Positions 1-7,598 of a stretch of 11,765 nt of DNA are shown in pieces. Source of the DNA: Coemansia sp. RSA 1804 (lineage: Eukaryota > Kickxellomycota > Kickxellomycetes > Kickxellales > Kickxellaceae); contig JANBTH010000751.1 of the NCBI GenBank assembly GCA_027578815.1, positions 1 to 11,765 on the forward strand. Direction: 5' to 3'. Within the stretch, counting starts at the first letter, position 1, and the number at the start of each line of letters is the position of its first letter. Made by a program: the position numbers and the translations under genes. The notes under the pieces are model-generated. The model did not search any database. It was not told the origin of the DNA and saw only the letters and a list, made by a program, of their open reading frames with translations.

Positions 1-3000
1 GTGGCCAGCTCCGTGAAGAACAGGCGCGCCATGTCAGCCACCGATGGATCCTTGTCCTCCAGACACTTGGCCATCTCGCCCAGCTGGCCCTTGACCTTGA
101 CCATTCCGTTGAGAATCAGATGCGTCAGAACCATCAGCGTCGTCTTCTTCACGTTCACGTCGCCGTCATGAAGCGGCTCGTACAGGTACTGCACGTTCTC
201 GCCCATAAGGTTGCTGAAACAAACCGTAATGTCGCCCACCGCAATCGCAATATTGGCACGAATCACCGGCGATTTTGCACGCTGGAGAAGCGCAAGAAGC
301 AAAGGCAGTTGTTTTTCGCAGAACGCAGACGACACGCACATGAATTTGGCCAGCGCTGCCGTCGCATGCACCGTCAGCAACCGGTCGCCAAACGTGCCAA
401 GGTTCTGGCACACGTGCACAAGCAGCGGTCCAAACAGCGCTAGCACCGACCGGTCGCCCGCAAGGAGCTCGCGCTCCCGAATGGCGCTGATGATGTCGCC
501 GATCTCGTCCTCTGTGGTTCCGGCAATCTGGTTGAGCTCGTCGTCATCGTCGTCATCGCCACCGTTGGCCTTTGGCGCCGCACGCCGCTTGCGCTTGGGC
601 TCGTCGTCGCTCTTGCGCCGCTTGAGTTCCGCCTCAATCGACTCCAGCAGCACGATCTCCTTGATCGCAATGTGGCCCACCACAAACACGAGCCGCGTGA
701 GGTCCCACGGATCCACGGGTCTCCGCTCCGGCACTGCTGGCGCTGGTTCCGAATGCTCAGGATCTGTGGCACCATTGCTATCGTCATCGTCCACGTCCAT
801 CCTACTATCATCGTCGACCACGCTCGATGCAACCAGATCCTGCACCAGTCTGGCCATGTCCTTGACCACGCGCAGTGCCAGCGCCTCGGGCTTGTCGCCA
901 AGCGCAAAGATCGTGTTGAGCGCCTGTTCGGCCGCTGGGAACCACTCCGGATCCCGCCGCGGCTCCTCCAGGATCCGGCGCAGACCCTCGAAGATCGGGT
1001 TGTTCATCGGCAGCCGGCGGATCTCCTCCTCTGACGCGTCTCGGGCTCCAACAATGTTCTTCCGCTTCCCGGCGCCCAAGCACTGCAGAATCGTGCATGT
1101 GTACTTGGCAACTGCCAGATCCTCGTGTCCGTACTTGCCCAGTCCGATGCGCAGGTACAGGTCAATGTCGTCGGTGACAATTGCGCGGTTGGCCTGCGCC
1201 AGCATCCCGAGGATGATGATGGCTCCGCGACGCTGTGCCGGCGGCAACGGCTGCTTGGTGTACCCGTAGACGCTGCGCAGCTTGTTGACCACAGACTCGC
1301 CAATCAGCCCCTCGCTCATCAGGATCCGCACCAGCTCCTCCAGCGACGTGAGCTCCGCAAGCGTTGCGCCAAACGTCAGACTGATCAGATTGCGCGTGAT
1401 CCGGCTGGTGTTCTCCGCGGCGCTCAGCCGCTCATTGGGCGTCAGATACAGCTGCATGTACGAGTCCAGGAGCTTTGTGCGCACCCCGCGCGCCTCCTCC
1501 AGCGCACCATCGCCTGCCGCGCCGCCTGCTGCTGCTGCCGATGCCGCTGCGGCGGTTGTTGTTGTCGGCGGCGTCCAGACCAGATGCGACATGCGGCGGA
1601 TGCCCTCCTGCGCCCCGTCCACGCGGAACCGCACGGCTGCCACGAAAAAGTCCATCGCCTCCATCACCTCGCTCTTGTTGGTCGATCCGAGCAGCTGCAG
1701 AAGCGGCCGCTGTGCCTCCTGCAGCTGGTACACAAAGTACAGCGCGTCGCGGTAGTACCGCTGCTGGAACTGCAGACTCATCGCCTTGGCCGCCATCTCC
1801 GGCGACAGCCCGGCGCTTGCAAAGTCCGGCACCTGGCTATCTCCGCCGGCGGCCTTCACGCTGTCTGCAATTTCTGTTGCTGCGTCGTCTGCGTCGTCTT
1901 TGGCTTCGCTTTCGTCGAGCACCAGCTGCTTAGCTGCCTCGGTGACCGCAGCCTCAGCGCCCACGCTCGAGACCATGCTAGCGTCCTCCTCATCTACTTC
2001 CTCGGCTGCCTCGGTGTGTGCAGCCTCGGCGCCCTTGGCCATCTGCGCCAGCTCGGCAGTGATGCCCTCAAGCCTTGTCTCCAGCTTGTCCATGCCAAGC
2101 TCTGCGCCGTCGAGGGAGAACGGGTGCGTCTCAAGAAGCATTGTGAGTGCGCGAACAGCGTGTCTGCGGACATTCGACGCCTTGTCCTCAAGACGCCCGA
2201 TGATCAGGGTGACGAGCTTTGGTCTGCGCTTGGGGAACTTTGCCGGTCCGCTGCAGACGAACTGGCATACCTGCATTACTTTTGCCCGCACCAGAAAGTG
2301 CGCGTCCTGGAACCGCTGCTCGATTATGTCAAAGTACTCGTTGATCTGGTTCTTGATCATGTCTGTCTGCTCCTCCTGCGACGCCAGGTGCAGCACCAGG
2401 TGCCCAATCACATCAACCATGGCCGACCGCATTATGTGCGCCTCAGAGTCTAGGTGCTTGATCAGGAGTCCCATCTGCCGCAGCAGCGCCTTTGGTGCCA
2501 GCTGCGCGAATTTGACTAGGAAGCGGGCAGTGCTCTTGGGGCCTGTCTTGTCGTGTTGAGCGCTGCTGAACGCCTTGCCTGCAATTGCGCGCAATACTTC
2601 GTCGGACAGCTGCGTGCCGTCGTATCTCTCGTACGCGAGCTGCACAAGTCCGGCCATCGACTCGCTCTGGTGCTCATAATGCTGCAGGTTCTGCGTGATC
2701 ATCGTCACCAGACCGTACAATCCGTTGTAGTTTTCAAACCAGAGACACAGAGTGCGAAACATTACTGTCTGGAAGTCGCTGTCCTTGGTGTACGCCGGGT
2801 TCTCCATGATCTTGTGTGCCAGCCGCGTAAACACGCCAATGAACGTGTCGCGTTCGGGAACGGAGTTCCAGATCCGCCCAAGCGGCATCTCCAGCGTCTG
2901 CTGCACCAGAACGTACAGGTCAAGGAGTTTGGACTTCCACCCGCTCACTATCTCCGCAATGGTCGATCCGCCGCCTCCAGCAGCAACAATAACACTGGCA

Positions 3001-3458
3001 GCCGTGTTTGCTCGGCGTTTACGTGACTTTGTCTGCGCCGCCGACGCCGCAGCAGCACTGGAGTGGGACTTTGACGCTGCCGACTCGCCGCGCTCAATCG
3101 TCCACTGGAACAGAAACGCGTACCGATCAAGCGCCTCGGCATACCGTGTTGGGTCGTGTCCGGCTGTATTCATCGCAGCCGACACCTGCTTTATTTCGCT
3201 CTCGAACCCGGCAACAAGCATGTCCAGCCCGCGTGCCACTAGCTTGGGATCGATGCTTGCCAGGTCGCGTGCAAAGCACATTAGCGTGTCAAACGTCGGC
3301 GCGTCGTTGATGTTTTCTCCATTGACTACCAGCTTGTCGGTGAGTCCGTTGATTGTGCGCTTGGCTGCTGTGCTGTCGATGCCTTCGAACGTAAAGTCGT
3401 TGTGGATTTCAAGCTCCCCCTCCTGCAGCTTGAGCAGCTGCTCGTGCAAATTGAACAT
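1..3458 (-). CDS. YCS4: Condensin complex subunit 1 (Ycs4/Cnd1/NCAPD2), 3' end cut by window edge
   Basis: HEAT-repeat subunit of condensin, which compacts mitotic chromosomes with the Smc2/Smc4 ATPases and the kleisin Brn1/Cnd2. The minus-strand frame is open from ATG at 3458 to the left edge (1,152 codons, no intron). The start is fixed: an in-frame TAA lies three codons upstream (3465-3467). Seen: a Cnd1 N-terminal domain around residues 60-230, including a segment with RIW, PERDTFIGVFTR and LCLWFENY; HEAT-type helices through the middle, with RYYRDALYF and EAMDFFVAAVRF near 570-610; and the family-typical C-terminal run KFMCVSSAFCE ... MVKVKGQ (residues 1119-1125) ... MARLFF. Low-complexity inserts: Thr/Ala/Gly at about 628-652, Asp-rich at about 881-900, and six Asp at 968-973. 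KRRK (946-949) and KRKRR (955-959) form a bipartite NLS-like patch. Relatives run to about 1,150-1,400 residues, so roughly 100-300 are probably missing. Identification from memory of the family; sure. Confidence 0.95.
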   Translation of the reverse strand, partial: MFNLHEQLLKLQEGELEIHNDFTFEGIDSTAAKRTINGLTDKLVVNGENINDAPTFDTLMCFARDLASIDPKLVARGLDMLVAGFESEIKQVSAAMNTAGHDPTRYAEALDRYAFLFQWTIERGESAASKSHSSAAAASAAQTKSRKRRANTAASVIVAAGGGGSTIAEIVSGWKSKLLDLYVLVQQTLEMPLGRIWNSVPERDTFIGVFTRLAHKIMENPAYTKDSDFQTVMFRTLCLWFENYNGLYGLVTMITQNLQHYEHQSESMAGLVQLAYERYDGTQLSDEVLRAIAGKAFSSAQHDKTGPKSTARFLVKFAQLAPKALLRQMGLLIKHLDSEAHIMRSAMVDVIGHLVLHLASQEEQTDMIKNQINEYFDIIEQRFQDAHFLVRAKVMQVCQFVCSGPAKFPKRRPKLVTLIIGRLEDKASNVRRHAVRALTMLLETHPFSLDGAELGMDKLETRLEGITAELAQMAKGAEAAHTEAAEEVDEEDASMVSSVGAEAAVTEAAKQLVLDESEAKDDADDAATEIADSVKAAGGDSQVPDFASAGLSPEMAAKAMSLQFQQRYYRDALYFVYQLQEAQRPLLQLLGSTNKSEVMEAMDFFVAAVRFRVDGAQEGIRRMSHLVWTPPTTTTAAAASAAAAGGAAGDGALEEARGVRTKLLDSYMQLYLTPNERLSAAENTSRITRNLISLTFGATLAELTSLEELVRILMSEGLIGESVVNKLRSVYGYTKQPLPPAQRRGAIIILGMLAQANRAIVTDDIDLYLRIGLGKYGHEDLAVAKYTCTILQCLGAGKRKNIVGARDASEEEIRRLPMNNPIFEGLRRILEEPRRDPEWFPAAEQALNTIFALGDKPEALALRVVKDMARLVQDLVASSVVDDDSRMDVDDDDSNGATDPEHSEPAPAVPERRPVDPWDLTRLVFVVGHIAIKEIVLLESIEAELKRRKSDDEPKRKRRAAPKANGGDDDDDDELNQIAGTTEDEIGDIISAIRERELLAGDRSVLALFGPLLVHVCQNLGTFGDRLLTVHATAALAKFMCVSSAFCEKQLPLLLALLQRAKSPVIRANIAIAVGDITVCFSNLMGENVQYLYEPLHDGDVNVKKTTLMVLTHLILNGMVKVKGQLGEMAKCLEDKDPSVADMARLFFTELA

Positions 3459-3482
3459 TATTGTTTAGGGATTCGCTGCTAT

Positions 3483-3586
3483 AAAAAGGGAGAAAGGGAC
3501 GAAGAGGAAAAGGAAGAAAGAGTGTGTGGGGGAGAGAATAGCAAAGAGGAGCAAGAAGAGAAAAAAAGAGAAAATAAACAAAAACG
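3483..3586 (-). promoter_or_regulatory. C/T-rich leader tract ahead of the condensin start codon
   Basis: About 104 bases that are almost all purine on the plus strand, hence pyrimidine on the strand of the condensin gene, ending about 25 bases before its ATG. In fungi such tracts often lie next to transcription start sites; assignment to the 5' leader or core promoter is inference. Similar tracts precede the other genes in this window. Confidence 0.5.
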
Positions 3587-3981
3587 GTTTCTTTGGTTGT
3601 TCCGTTGCCTCCGAAGCGCCCATTTCGTAAACAAAAGACACCCAATGAGCATGCATGGGTGGTGGGTGGATATACCAAGCCTTTTGCTGATCGTTTAATT
3701 CGAATCAGCCCAGAGCGAACCGAGCCGCGTTACCGACGCAGTTGGTGGATGCTGGCTGGGCATGAAAAATATACAGTGGTCTTCCTTTTCAGCCCAGGAA
3801 CCGCCTGTATGCCGCATGTCCGTGCGGCTGTAAAGCGATGAGATAAAGGATGAAAAGGGGGTTTGTGGAGATGATGAGATGAAAGGAGCTCTAGCCAGAA
3901 CGGCCGACCCATTGCACAGCAGAAAAAGCAATTTATCCTGACGCTTGACTTGCGAGAAAGACGCCTGGGGGTTGTAGAGAT

Positions 3982-3989
3982 TATAAATA
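3982..3989 (+). promoter_or_regulatory. TATA box (TATAAATA) for the dipeptidase gene
   Basis: A TATAAATA octamer lies 195 bases ahead of the first in-frame ATG (4184) and is followed by a C/T-rich stretch. Transcription would be expected to begin roughly 30-100 bases downstream. No plus-strand ATG occurs between it and 4158. The match is the best TATA consensus in the window; use as a core promoter is inference. Confidence 0.6.
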
Positions 3990-4084
3990 GAAGCATCCTT
4001 TCGCTCCTTCTCTTTTCCTGCCTTACAACCATCAATATCAGACACATCGCTCTTTCTTATTGCTTGTTTCACTTCCTTCTGTCT

Positions 4085-4167
4085 GTAAAAAGAGAAACAG
4101 GCAGGAAGACTGCAACACGGCTTTTTGTTTCTACAAGCAGCTCAGCTAGACTGACTGATGATTGCAG
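4085..4167 (+). other. Candidate 5'-leader intron of the dipeptidase gene
   Basis: A possible 83-base intron: GTAAAA donor at 4085, CTGAC branch-like motif at 4151-4155, and TTGCAG acceptor ending at 4167. Removing it would delete the upstream ATG at 4158 and leave 4184 as the first start codon. The donor is not the common GTAAGT or GTATGT, so this is a weak call. Confidence 0.25.
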
Positions 4168-4220
4168 TCTTCATTAGGATACAATGCTGCGTACACTCAC
4201 ACCCTCATCCGCCTGTTTGA
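4158..4220 (+). other. Upstream ORF of 20 codons overlapping the dipeptidase start
   Basis: The first ATG after the TATA box opens a 20-codon frame that ends with TGA at 4218-4220, past the main ATG at 4184 and in another frame. Its context is weak (C at -3), while the main ATG has A at -3, so leaky scanning would still reach 4184. It would be a translational brake if the leader is unspliced, and absent if the candidate leader intron is used. Confidence 0.35.
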
Positions 4221-5881
4221 AATTGCGTCATCCAGCTCGGACGGCGCGACAAAGCAGAAGACGGCCCCTCTCTTTCCTCTTTTGCTCCTTGTATTCACAT
4301 CACAGCTCCTATTCTTACTCTTCTTATTCTTATTGCTCTTTGCCATTACCACACAACAGCATCGGTATCCTTGGCTTATTCAGACGCACCTACACTACCA
4401 GCAAGCACTTGGCAACAAGAATAGGCGACCAGTCTAATCCTAATTCCCAAGCAATGGCAAACGTCGAAAAGTACTTTGACCTCGTCGACCAGAACCAGCA
4501 GAGGTTCATTGAGACGCTGCGCGAGGCGGTGGCGATTCCCAGTGTGAGCGGCGACGTTGCCAGACGCAGCGACGTTGTGCGCATGGGCGAGTGGCTGCAG
4601 GCCAGATGGGAGGCCCTTGGCGCGACATGCAAGCGCGTGGAACCCGGCAAGCAGACGGTGGAGGGCACAACCATCGACCTGCCGCCGGTGATTCTGGGAC
4701 AGTACGGCACTGACCCGCGCAAGAAGACAGTGCTTGTGTACGGACACTACGATGTGCAGCCAGCACTGCTGTCGGACGGATGGGAGTCGGATCCGTTCAC
4801 GCTTGTGGAGAAGGAGGACGGGCGGCTGGTTGGGCGCGGCTCTACCGACGACAAGGGCCCTGTGCTCGGCTGGCTGCTGTGCGCGGAGACGCACAAGGAG
4901 GCCGGGATGGAGCTGCCTGTCAACCTCAAGTTCTGCTTCGAGGGCATGGAGGAGAGCGGCAGCGAGGGGCTGGATGCCATCATCCAGGCCGAGGCCAAGG
5001 GCTGGTTCAAGGGCACCGACGTGGTGTGCATCAGCGACAACTACTGGCTGGGCACCGCAAAGCCGTGTCTGACGCACGGACTGCGCGGCGTCAGCTACTT
5101 CCATCTGGAGGTGGAGGGCCCCGGAGCTGACCTGCACTCGGGTGTCTTCGGCGGCACCGTGCATGAGCCGATGGTGGATCTGGTGCTGCTGCTGGCCAAG
5201 CTGGTCGACAGCAACGGCCGCATTCTGGTGCCGGGCATCTACGACCAGGTTGCGCCCGAAACGGACGCCGAGGAGCGCTCATACGAGGGCCTCGAGTTCT
5301 CCCACGCCGCGCTGGCCACCGACCTCAAGCGCGACGTCATCATCCACTCGGACGAGCGCACCACGCTGAAGCACCGCTGGCGCTTCCCGACGCTGTCCAT
5401 CCACGGTGTCGAGGGCGCGTTCCACTCGTCTGGCGACAAGACCGTCATCCCCGCCAAGGTGCGCGGCAAGTTCTCGCTGCGCACGGTGCCCAACATGGAC
5501 CCTGCCAGGGTTGCGGAGCTTGTAACCAAGCATCTGAACAGCGAGTTTGCCAAGCTCGGCAGCAAGAACGTCATGCGCGTCATCGAGACGCACGGCGGCC
5601 GCTGGTGGTACTCGTCGCCCGACCATCCCAACTTCCTTGCCGCCTCGGCTGCCACCGAGAAGGTCTACGGCGTCAAGCCCGACCTGACGCGCGAGGGCGG
5701 CTCCATCCCAGTCACGCTGACCTTTGAGGAGAACCTCAACGTCAATGTGCTGCTGCTGCCCATGGGCGCCGCCGACGATGGCGCGCACTCTATCAACGAG
5801 AAGATTGACAGGCGCAACTACATCCAGGGCATCAAGCTGCTGGGCGCCTATCTCCACGAGGTTGCGCAGACCGACATGTGA
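4184..5881 (+). CDS. DUG1: M20 metallodipeptidase, Dug1/CNDP2 family (Cys-Gly / nonspecific dipeptidase)
   Basis: A 565-residue, intronless zinc/manganese dipeptidase; yeast Dug1 cleaves Cys-Gly in glutathione breakdown. Predicted two-metal-site residues, by family alignment: H188 in YGHYDVQP, D222 in GRGSTDDKG, E256 and E257 in EGMEESGSEG, D285 in SDNYWLG, and H535 in DDGAHSINEK. The lid/dimerisation domain has H318 (DLHSGVFGG) and SIHGVEGAF. Residues 91-565 (475) match the usual cytosolic enzyme length (Dug1 about 480). The first 90 residues are extra: many Arg/Ser/Tyr, no acidic residue until D82, and RRTYTTS at 67-73, like a mitochondrial presequence. An in-frame TAG at 4175-4177 makes 4184 the most upstream start; M91 (ATG 4454, G at -3 and +4) is the family-typical start. 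Nearly all codons end in G or C. Family certain; exact substrate inferred. Confidence 0.95.
   Translation: MLRTLTPSSACLKLRHPARTARQSRRRPLSFLFCSLYSHHSSYSYSSYSYCSLPLPHNSIGILGLFRRTYTTSKHLATRIGDQSNPNSQAMANVEKYFDLVDQNQQRFIETLREAVAIPSVSGDVARRSDVVRMGEWLQARWEALGATCKRVEPGKQTVEGTTIDLPPVILGQYGTDPRKKTVLVYGHYDVQPALLSDGWESDPFTLVEKEDGRLVGRGSTDDKGPVLGWLLCAETHKEAGMELPVNLKFCFEGMEESGSEGLDAIIQAEAKGWFKGTDVVCISDNYWLGTAKPCLTHGLRGVSYFHLEVEGPGADLHSGVFGGTVHEPMVDLVLLLAKLVDSNGRILVPGIYDQVAPETDAEERSYEGLEFSHAALATDLKRDVIIHSDERTTLKHRWRFPTLSIHGVEGAFHSSGDKTVIPAKVRGKFSLRTVPNMDPARVAELVTKHLNSEFAKLGSKNVMRVIETHGGRWWYSSPDHPNFLAASAATEKVYGVKPDLTREGGSIPVTLTFEENLNVNVLLLPMGAADDGAHSINEKIDRRNYIQGIKLLGAYLHEVAQTDM
4454..4456 (+). other. Internal in-frame ATG, likely start of a cytosolic dipeptidase isoform
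   Basis: Codon 91 of the dipeptidase frame. Its context GCAATGG has purine at -3 and G at +4. Translation from here gives a 475-residue protein beginning just where known Dug1/CNDP2 enzymes begin. It could be the sole start, with 4184-4453 as leader, or the second of two starts giving mitochondrial and cytosolic forms. Confidence 0.5.
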
Positions 5882-5919
5882 GCTTCTTTTTTTCATTCTG
5901 AATCTCTCACTGCTTTACC

Positions 5920-5925
5920 AATAAA
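5920..5925 (+). terminator. Polyadenylation signal AATAAA of the dipeptidase gene
   Basis: A canonical AATAAA hexamer 39 bases after the dipeptidase stop codon, preceded by a T-rich stretch. Position and sequence fit a 3'-end processing signal; no other good candidate is nearby. Confidence 0.55.
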
Positions 5926-6447
5926 ACCTAATCCACCCTCTCCTGGGGCTTTCGGAGTTAGTTTCGTGTCTAGGTCTAGTGCGGCTGGGAGCGAGAGCCG
6001 AGCCAGCGTAGACAACAGAACACAGCCCCTTACGCTCTGATATGTTCATTTCATACAGGCTGTGTGGGAAGCCCAGCAAAGAATGGCTGTGAAATGGAGA
6101 GAGAGAGACTTTGACGCTTTGCTTGCCACCCTCTGTGTGAGGATAAATGCAGCTTTAACGCAGTCAAGTCAGGTGCTGCGACACCGCTTGGGGGCTTTTT
6201 CATTTGAACCCTTCTTTTCTTTTTTGATGTTTCTGGATACGAATTGGATAGAGGAAAAAGGTGCTGCTGTCTACTTCCACTTTTTATTTTTGAAGCTAGC
6301 CGCAGTCAAAAAGCCGAGTGGGAGTGCAAAGGGCGAGTAATAAAGGAAACCGCTTCTTTACTCTCTTTTTCCTTTTCTTTTCCTTCCTTTTCTGTTTTTT
6401 CTCACTGCCACTCTTCGGTTCTGTCTCGTGCTTTTTTCCACATAAAG

Positions 6448-6455
6448 TATTAAAA
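6448..6455 (+). promoter_or_regulatory. TATA-like element (TATTAAAA) ahead of the MAPR gene
   Basis: A/T-rich TATA variant 57 bases ahead of the ATG at 6513, just after a C/T tract. This spacing would give a very short leader. It is only a loose consensus match; core-promoter function is inferred. Confidence 0.3.
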
Positions 6456-6512
6456 GGTGTATAGGTTTTTTTATTTGTTCTGTTGTATCTACTTCCATAT
6501 TTTTTGCATATA

Positions 6513-7250
6513 ATGAGTGAACAGGTTGTTGCTACAACGCTTGAAGAGGCTGCCGCCACAGCTACTCCGCTCCTCGATTCGGCGGTCAGCTTTGCCGGAC
6601 GCATCGCCGAATACGCAGCCAACCAGACACCAAGCGGAGTGACGCGGGTGCTGCAGCAAATCGCGCCGTCGCTCAACAACCCAGTGCACCTGGCACTTCT
6701 GGGCGTTGCCGGGTACTTTGGCTACCGCATCGTCGTGTCGGCAACATCCAGCAGCGACAAGCCCGACCGCTTCTCGATGTCCAAAATCAGCGCCAAGAAG
6801 GTGCCTGCGAAGCGCACGTTTACGCCCCACCAGCTCGCCGAGTGCAACGGAAAGGACGAGGACACCCCGCTGTATGTCGGCGTTAACGGAATCGTCTACG
6901 ATGTGTCGCAGAGCCGCGGATTCTATGGTCCCGGCGGCCCCTACGCCAACTTTGCTGGTCGCGATGCGTCCCGCGGCTTGGCTATTGCCTGCTTCGACGC
7001 GAGTGTGCTGACCAGCCTTGATGACCCTATTGATAGTCTTGAGGATCTGGACCAGGCCGAGAAGGACTCGCTGGACGAGTGGGCCGAGTTCTTTGCTGGC
7101 AAGTACGTGCCTGTCGGCAGGCTGATTGCGCCCGAGCCCGGAACCGGCAGCAAGGACGAGAAGAAGCAGGACGCCGAGGAGAAGCAGGATGCCGAGGAGA
7201 AGCCAAGCGACAAGAAGGACGACGCCGACGAGGAAAAGACCAGTAGCTAA
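6513..7250 (+). CDS. DAP1: MAPR/Dap1-like cytochrome b5-fold haem-binding membrane protein
   Basis: A 245-residue member of the membrane-associated progesterone receptor family (PGRMC1, yeast Dap1), whose members bind haem and support sterol-pathway P450 enzymes such as Erg11. The core is residues 102-204, from FTPHQLAE through FYGPGGPYANFAGRDASRGLA to KYVPVGRL. Y138 and Y144 align with the PGRMC1 tyrosines around the haem (Y144 with the axial ligand Y113), and K197-Y198 with its K163-Y164. A hydrophobic segment at about 57-76 is a likely single membrane anchor. The N-terminal part (about 55 residues before the anchor) is unusually long. The tail (211-245) is Lys/Glu/Asp-rich with a duplicated KQDAEE. 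Dap1 proteins are about 150-170 residues, so this one has both ends extended. The first in-frame ATG is 6513. No intron seen. Family assignment strong; Erg11 partnership is family knowledge. Confidence 0.93.
   Translation: MSEQVVATTLEEAAATATPLLDSAVSFAGRIAEYAANQTPSGVTRVLQQIAPSLNNPVHLALLGVAGYFGYRIVVSATSSSDKPDRFSMSKISAKKVPAKRTFTPHQLAECNGKDEDTPLYVGVNGIVYDVSQSRGFYGPGGPYANFAGRDASRGLAIACFDASVLTSLDDPIDSLEDLDQAEKDSLDEWAEFFAGKYVPVGRLIAPEPGTGSKDEKKQDAEEKQDAEEKPSDKKDDADEEKTSS
7164..7199 (+). repeat. Two tandem 18-base units in the MAPR C-terminal tail
   Basis: Units 7164-7181 and 7182-7199 both encode KQDAEE and differ at one base (GAC versus GAT). They lie in the charged tail of the MAPR protein and stay in frame. 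This is a recent small in-frame duplication. Confidence 0.85.
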
Positions 7251-7598
7251 ACCCCTTAACCCACGCGCGGGTTTCGCAGCGTTTTGTGCGCTATACCGCA
7301 GTCGGCTATTATTGAAGTGGTGTTTCCAGCTTTTTTCTGCTCTACACGTCTTTTTCATTTGTCTAAAACTCATCGATTATTTTCACGTGCTTCCATGGTG
7401 TGAAATTATGCCTGTTGTTGATCCCTTGAGCAAAGCGCCCATGTGCAGCAGTCGCAAGTAAGCAGGCAGACAGGCACCTTTTCCTCTTCTCTTTCTCCAT
7501 CTTTCTTAGCTCCTTCCAACGCCTTGTTCCCACCGACTTCCTACTCTTCTCGCTTCTTTCTTTCTTCCTTCCTCTAAGCACAAGGACTGCGGCTTGCC
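7251..7598. promoter_or_regulatory. Intergenic region: MAPR 3' end and HAD-hydrolase promoter
   Basis: 348 bases without a gene. They hold an E-box at 7384-7389 and a C/T-rich tract from about 7477 to 7575 that ends just before the HAD start. Plus-strand ATGs occur at about 7394, 7407 and 7440 but none after that until 7599, suggesting transcription starts within or just before the C/T tract. No clear TATA box or AATAAA is present. Confidence 0.5.
7384..7389. promoter_or_regulatory. CACGTG E-box
   Basis: Palindromic CACGTG 210 bases ahead of the HAD start. In fungi this core is bound by bHLH factors of the Cbf1/Pho4/Ino type. The only other copy I noticed in the window is inside the condensin coding region, so this is the only promoter-placed one; binding is inference and chance occurrence is possible. 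Confidence 0.3.

Larger units (their letters stand above)
3459..4183. promoter_or_regulatory. Divergent intergenic/promoter region between condensin subunit and dipeptidase
   Basis: This 725-base gap separates two start codons facing away from each other, so it must hold both promoters. The condensin side carries a purine tract on the plus strand (C/T-rich on the coding strand). The dipeptidase side carries a consensus TATA box and a C/T-rich leader. No minus-strand ATG occurs in the roughly 150 bases before the condensin start; the first ones upstream are near 3620 and 3650. Short open frames here have no recognisable composition or motif, and I call no gene. Confidence 0.7.
5882..6512. other. 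Intergenic region: dipeptidase 3' end and MAPR promoter
   Basis: 631 bases with the dipeptidase 3' UTR at the left, a short (GA)6 run at 6097-6108, and a strong C/T tract at about 6352-6425 before the next gene. Plus-strand ATGs stop after about 6226, so the 287 bases before the MAPR start are ATG-free. A 92-codon frame at 6062-6340 starts with GTG, has no motif and is not called. I see no RNA gene. Confidence 0.5.

Noticed and set aside
211..2453. Long plus-strand open frames (352 and 442 codons) opposite the condensin gene
   Set aside because: They are shadows of a GC-rich, stop-poor coding strand. Their products are low-complexity Ser/Arg or Cys/His/Leu mixtures without motifs, while the minus frame encodes a recognised protein.
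3871..3941. Possible C/D-box snoRNA: ATGATGA at 3871-3877 and CTGA at 3938-3941
   Set aside because: The flanks do not form the closing stem, and no convincing C'/D' pair is present.
4376..5164. 262-codon minus-strand frame opposite the dipeptidase
   Set aside because: Antisense shadow of strongly GC3-biased codons; no motif, and the sense strand is fully explained.
6062..6340. 92-codon plus-strand frame in the gap before the MAPR gene
   Set aside because: Begins with GTG, has no upstream signal or recognisable domain, and its composition matches intergenic DNA.
6489..7373. 294-codon minus-strand frame covering the MAPR gene
   Set aside because: Antisense shadow. Its apparent hydrophobic Leu/Val stretch is the complement of the Lys/Glu tail repeat.
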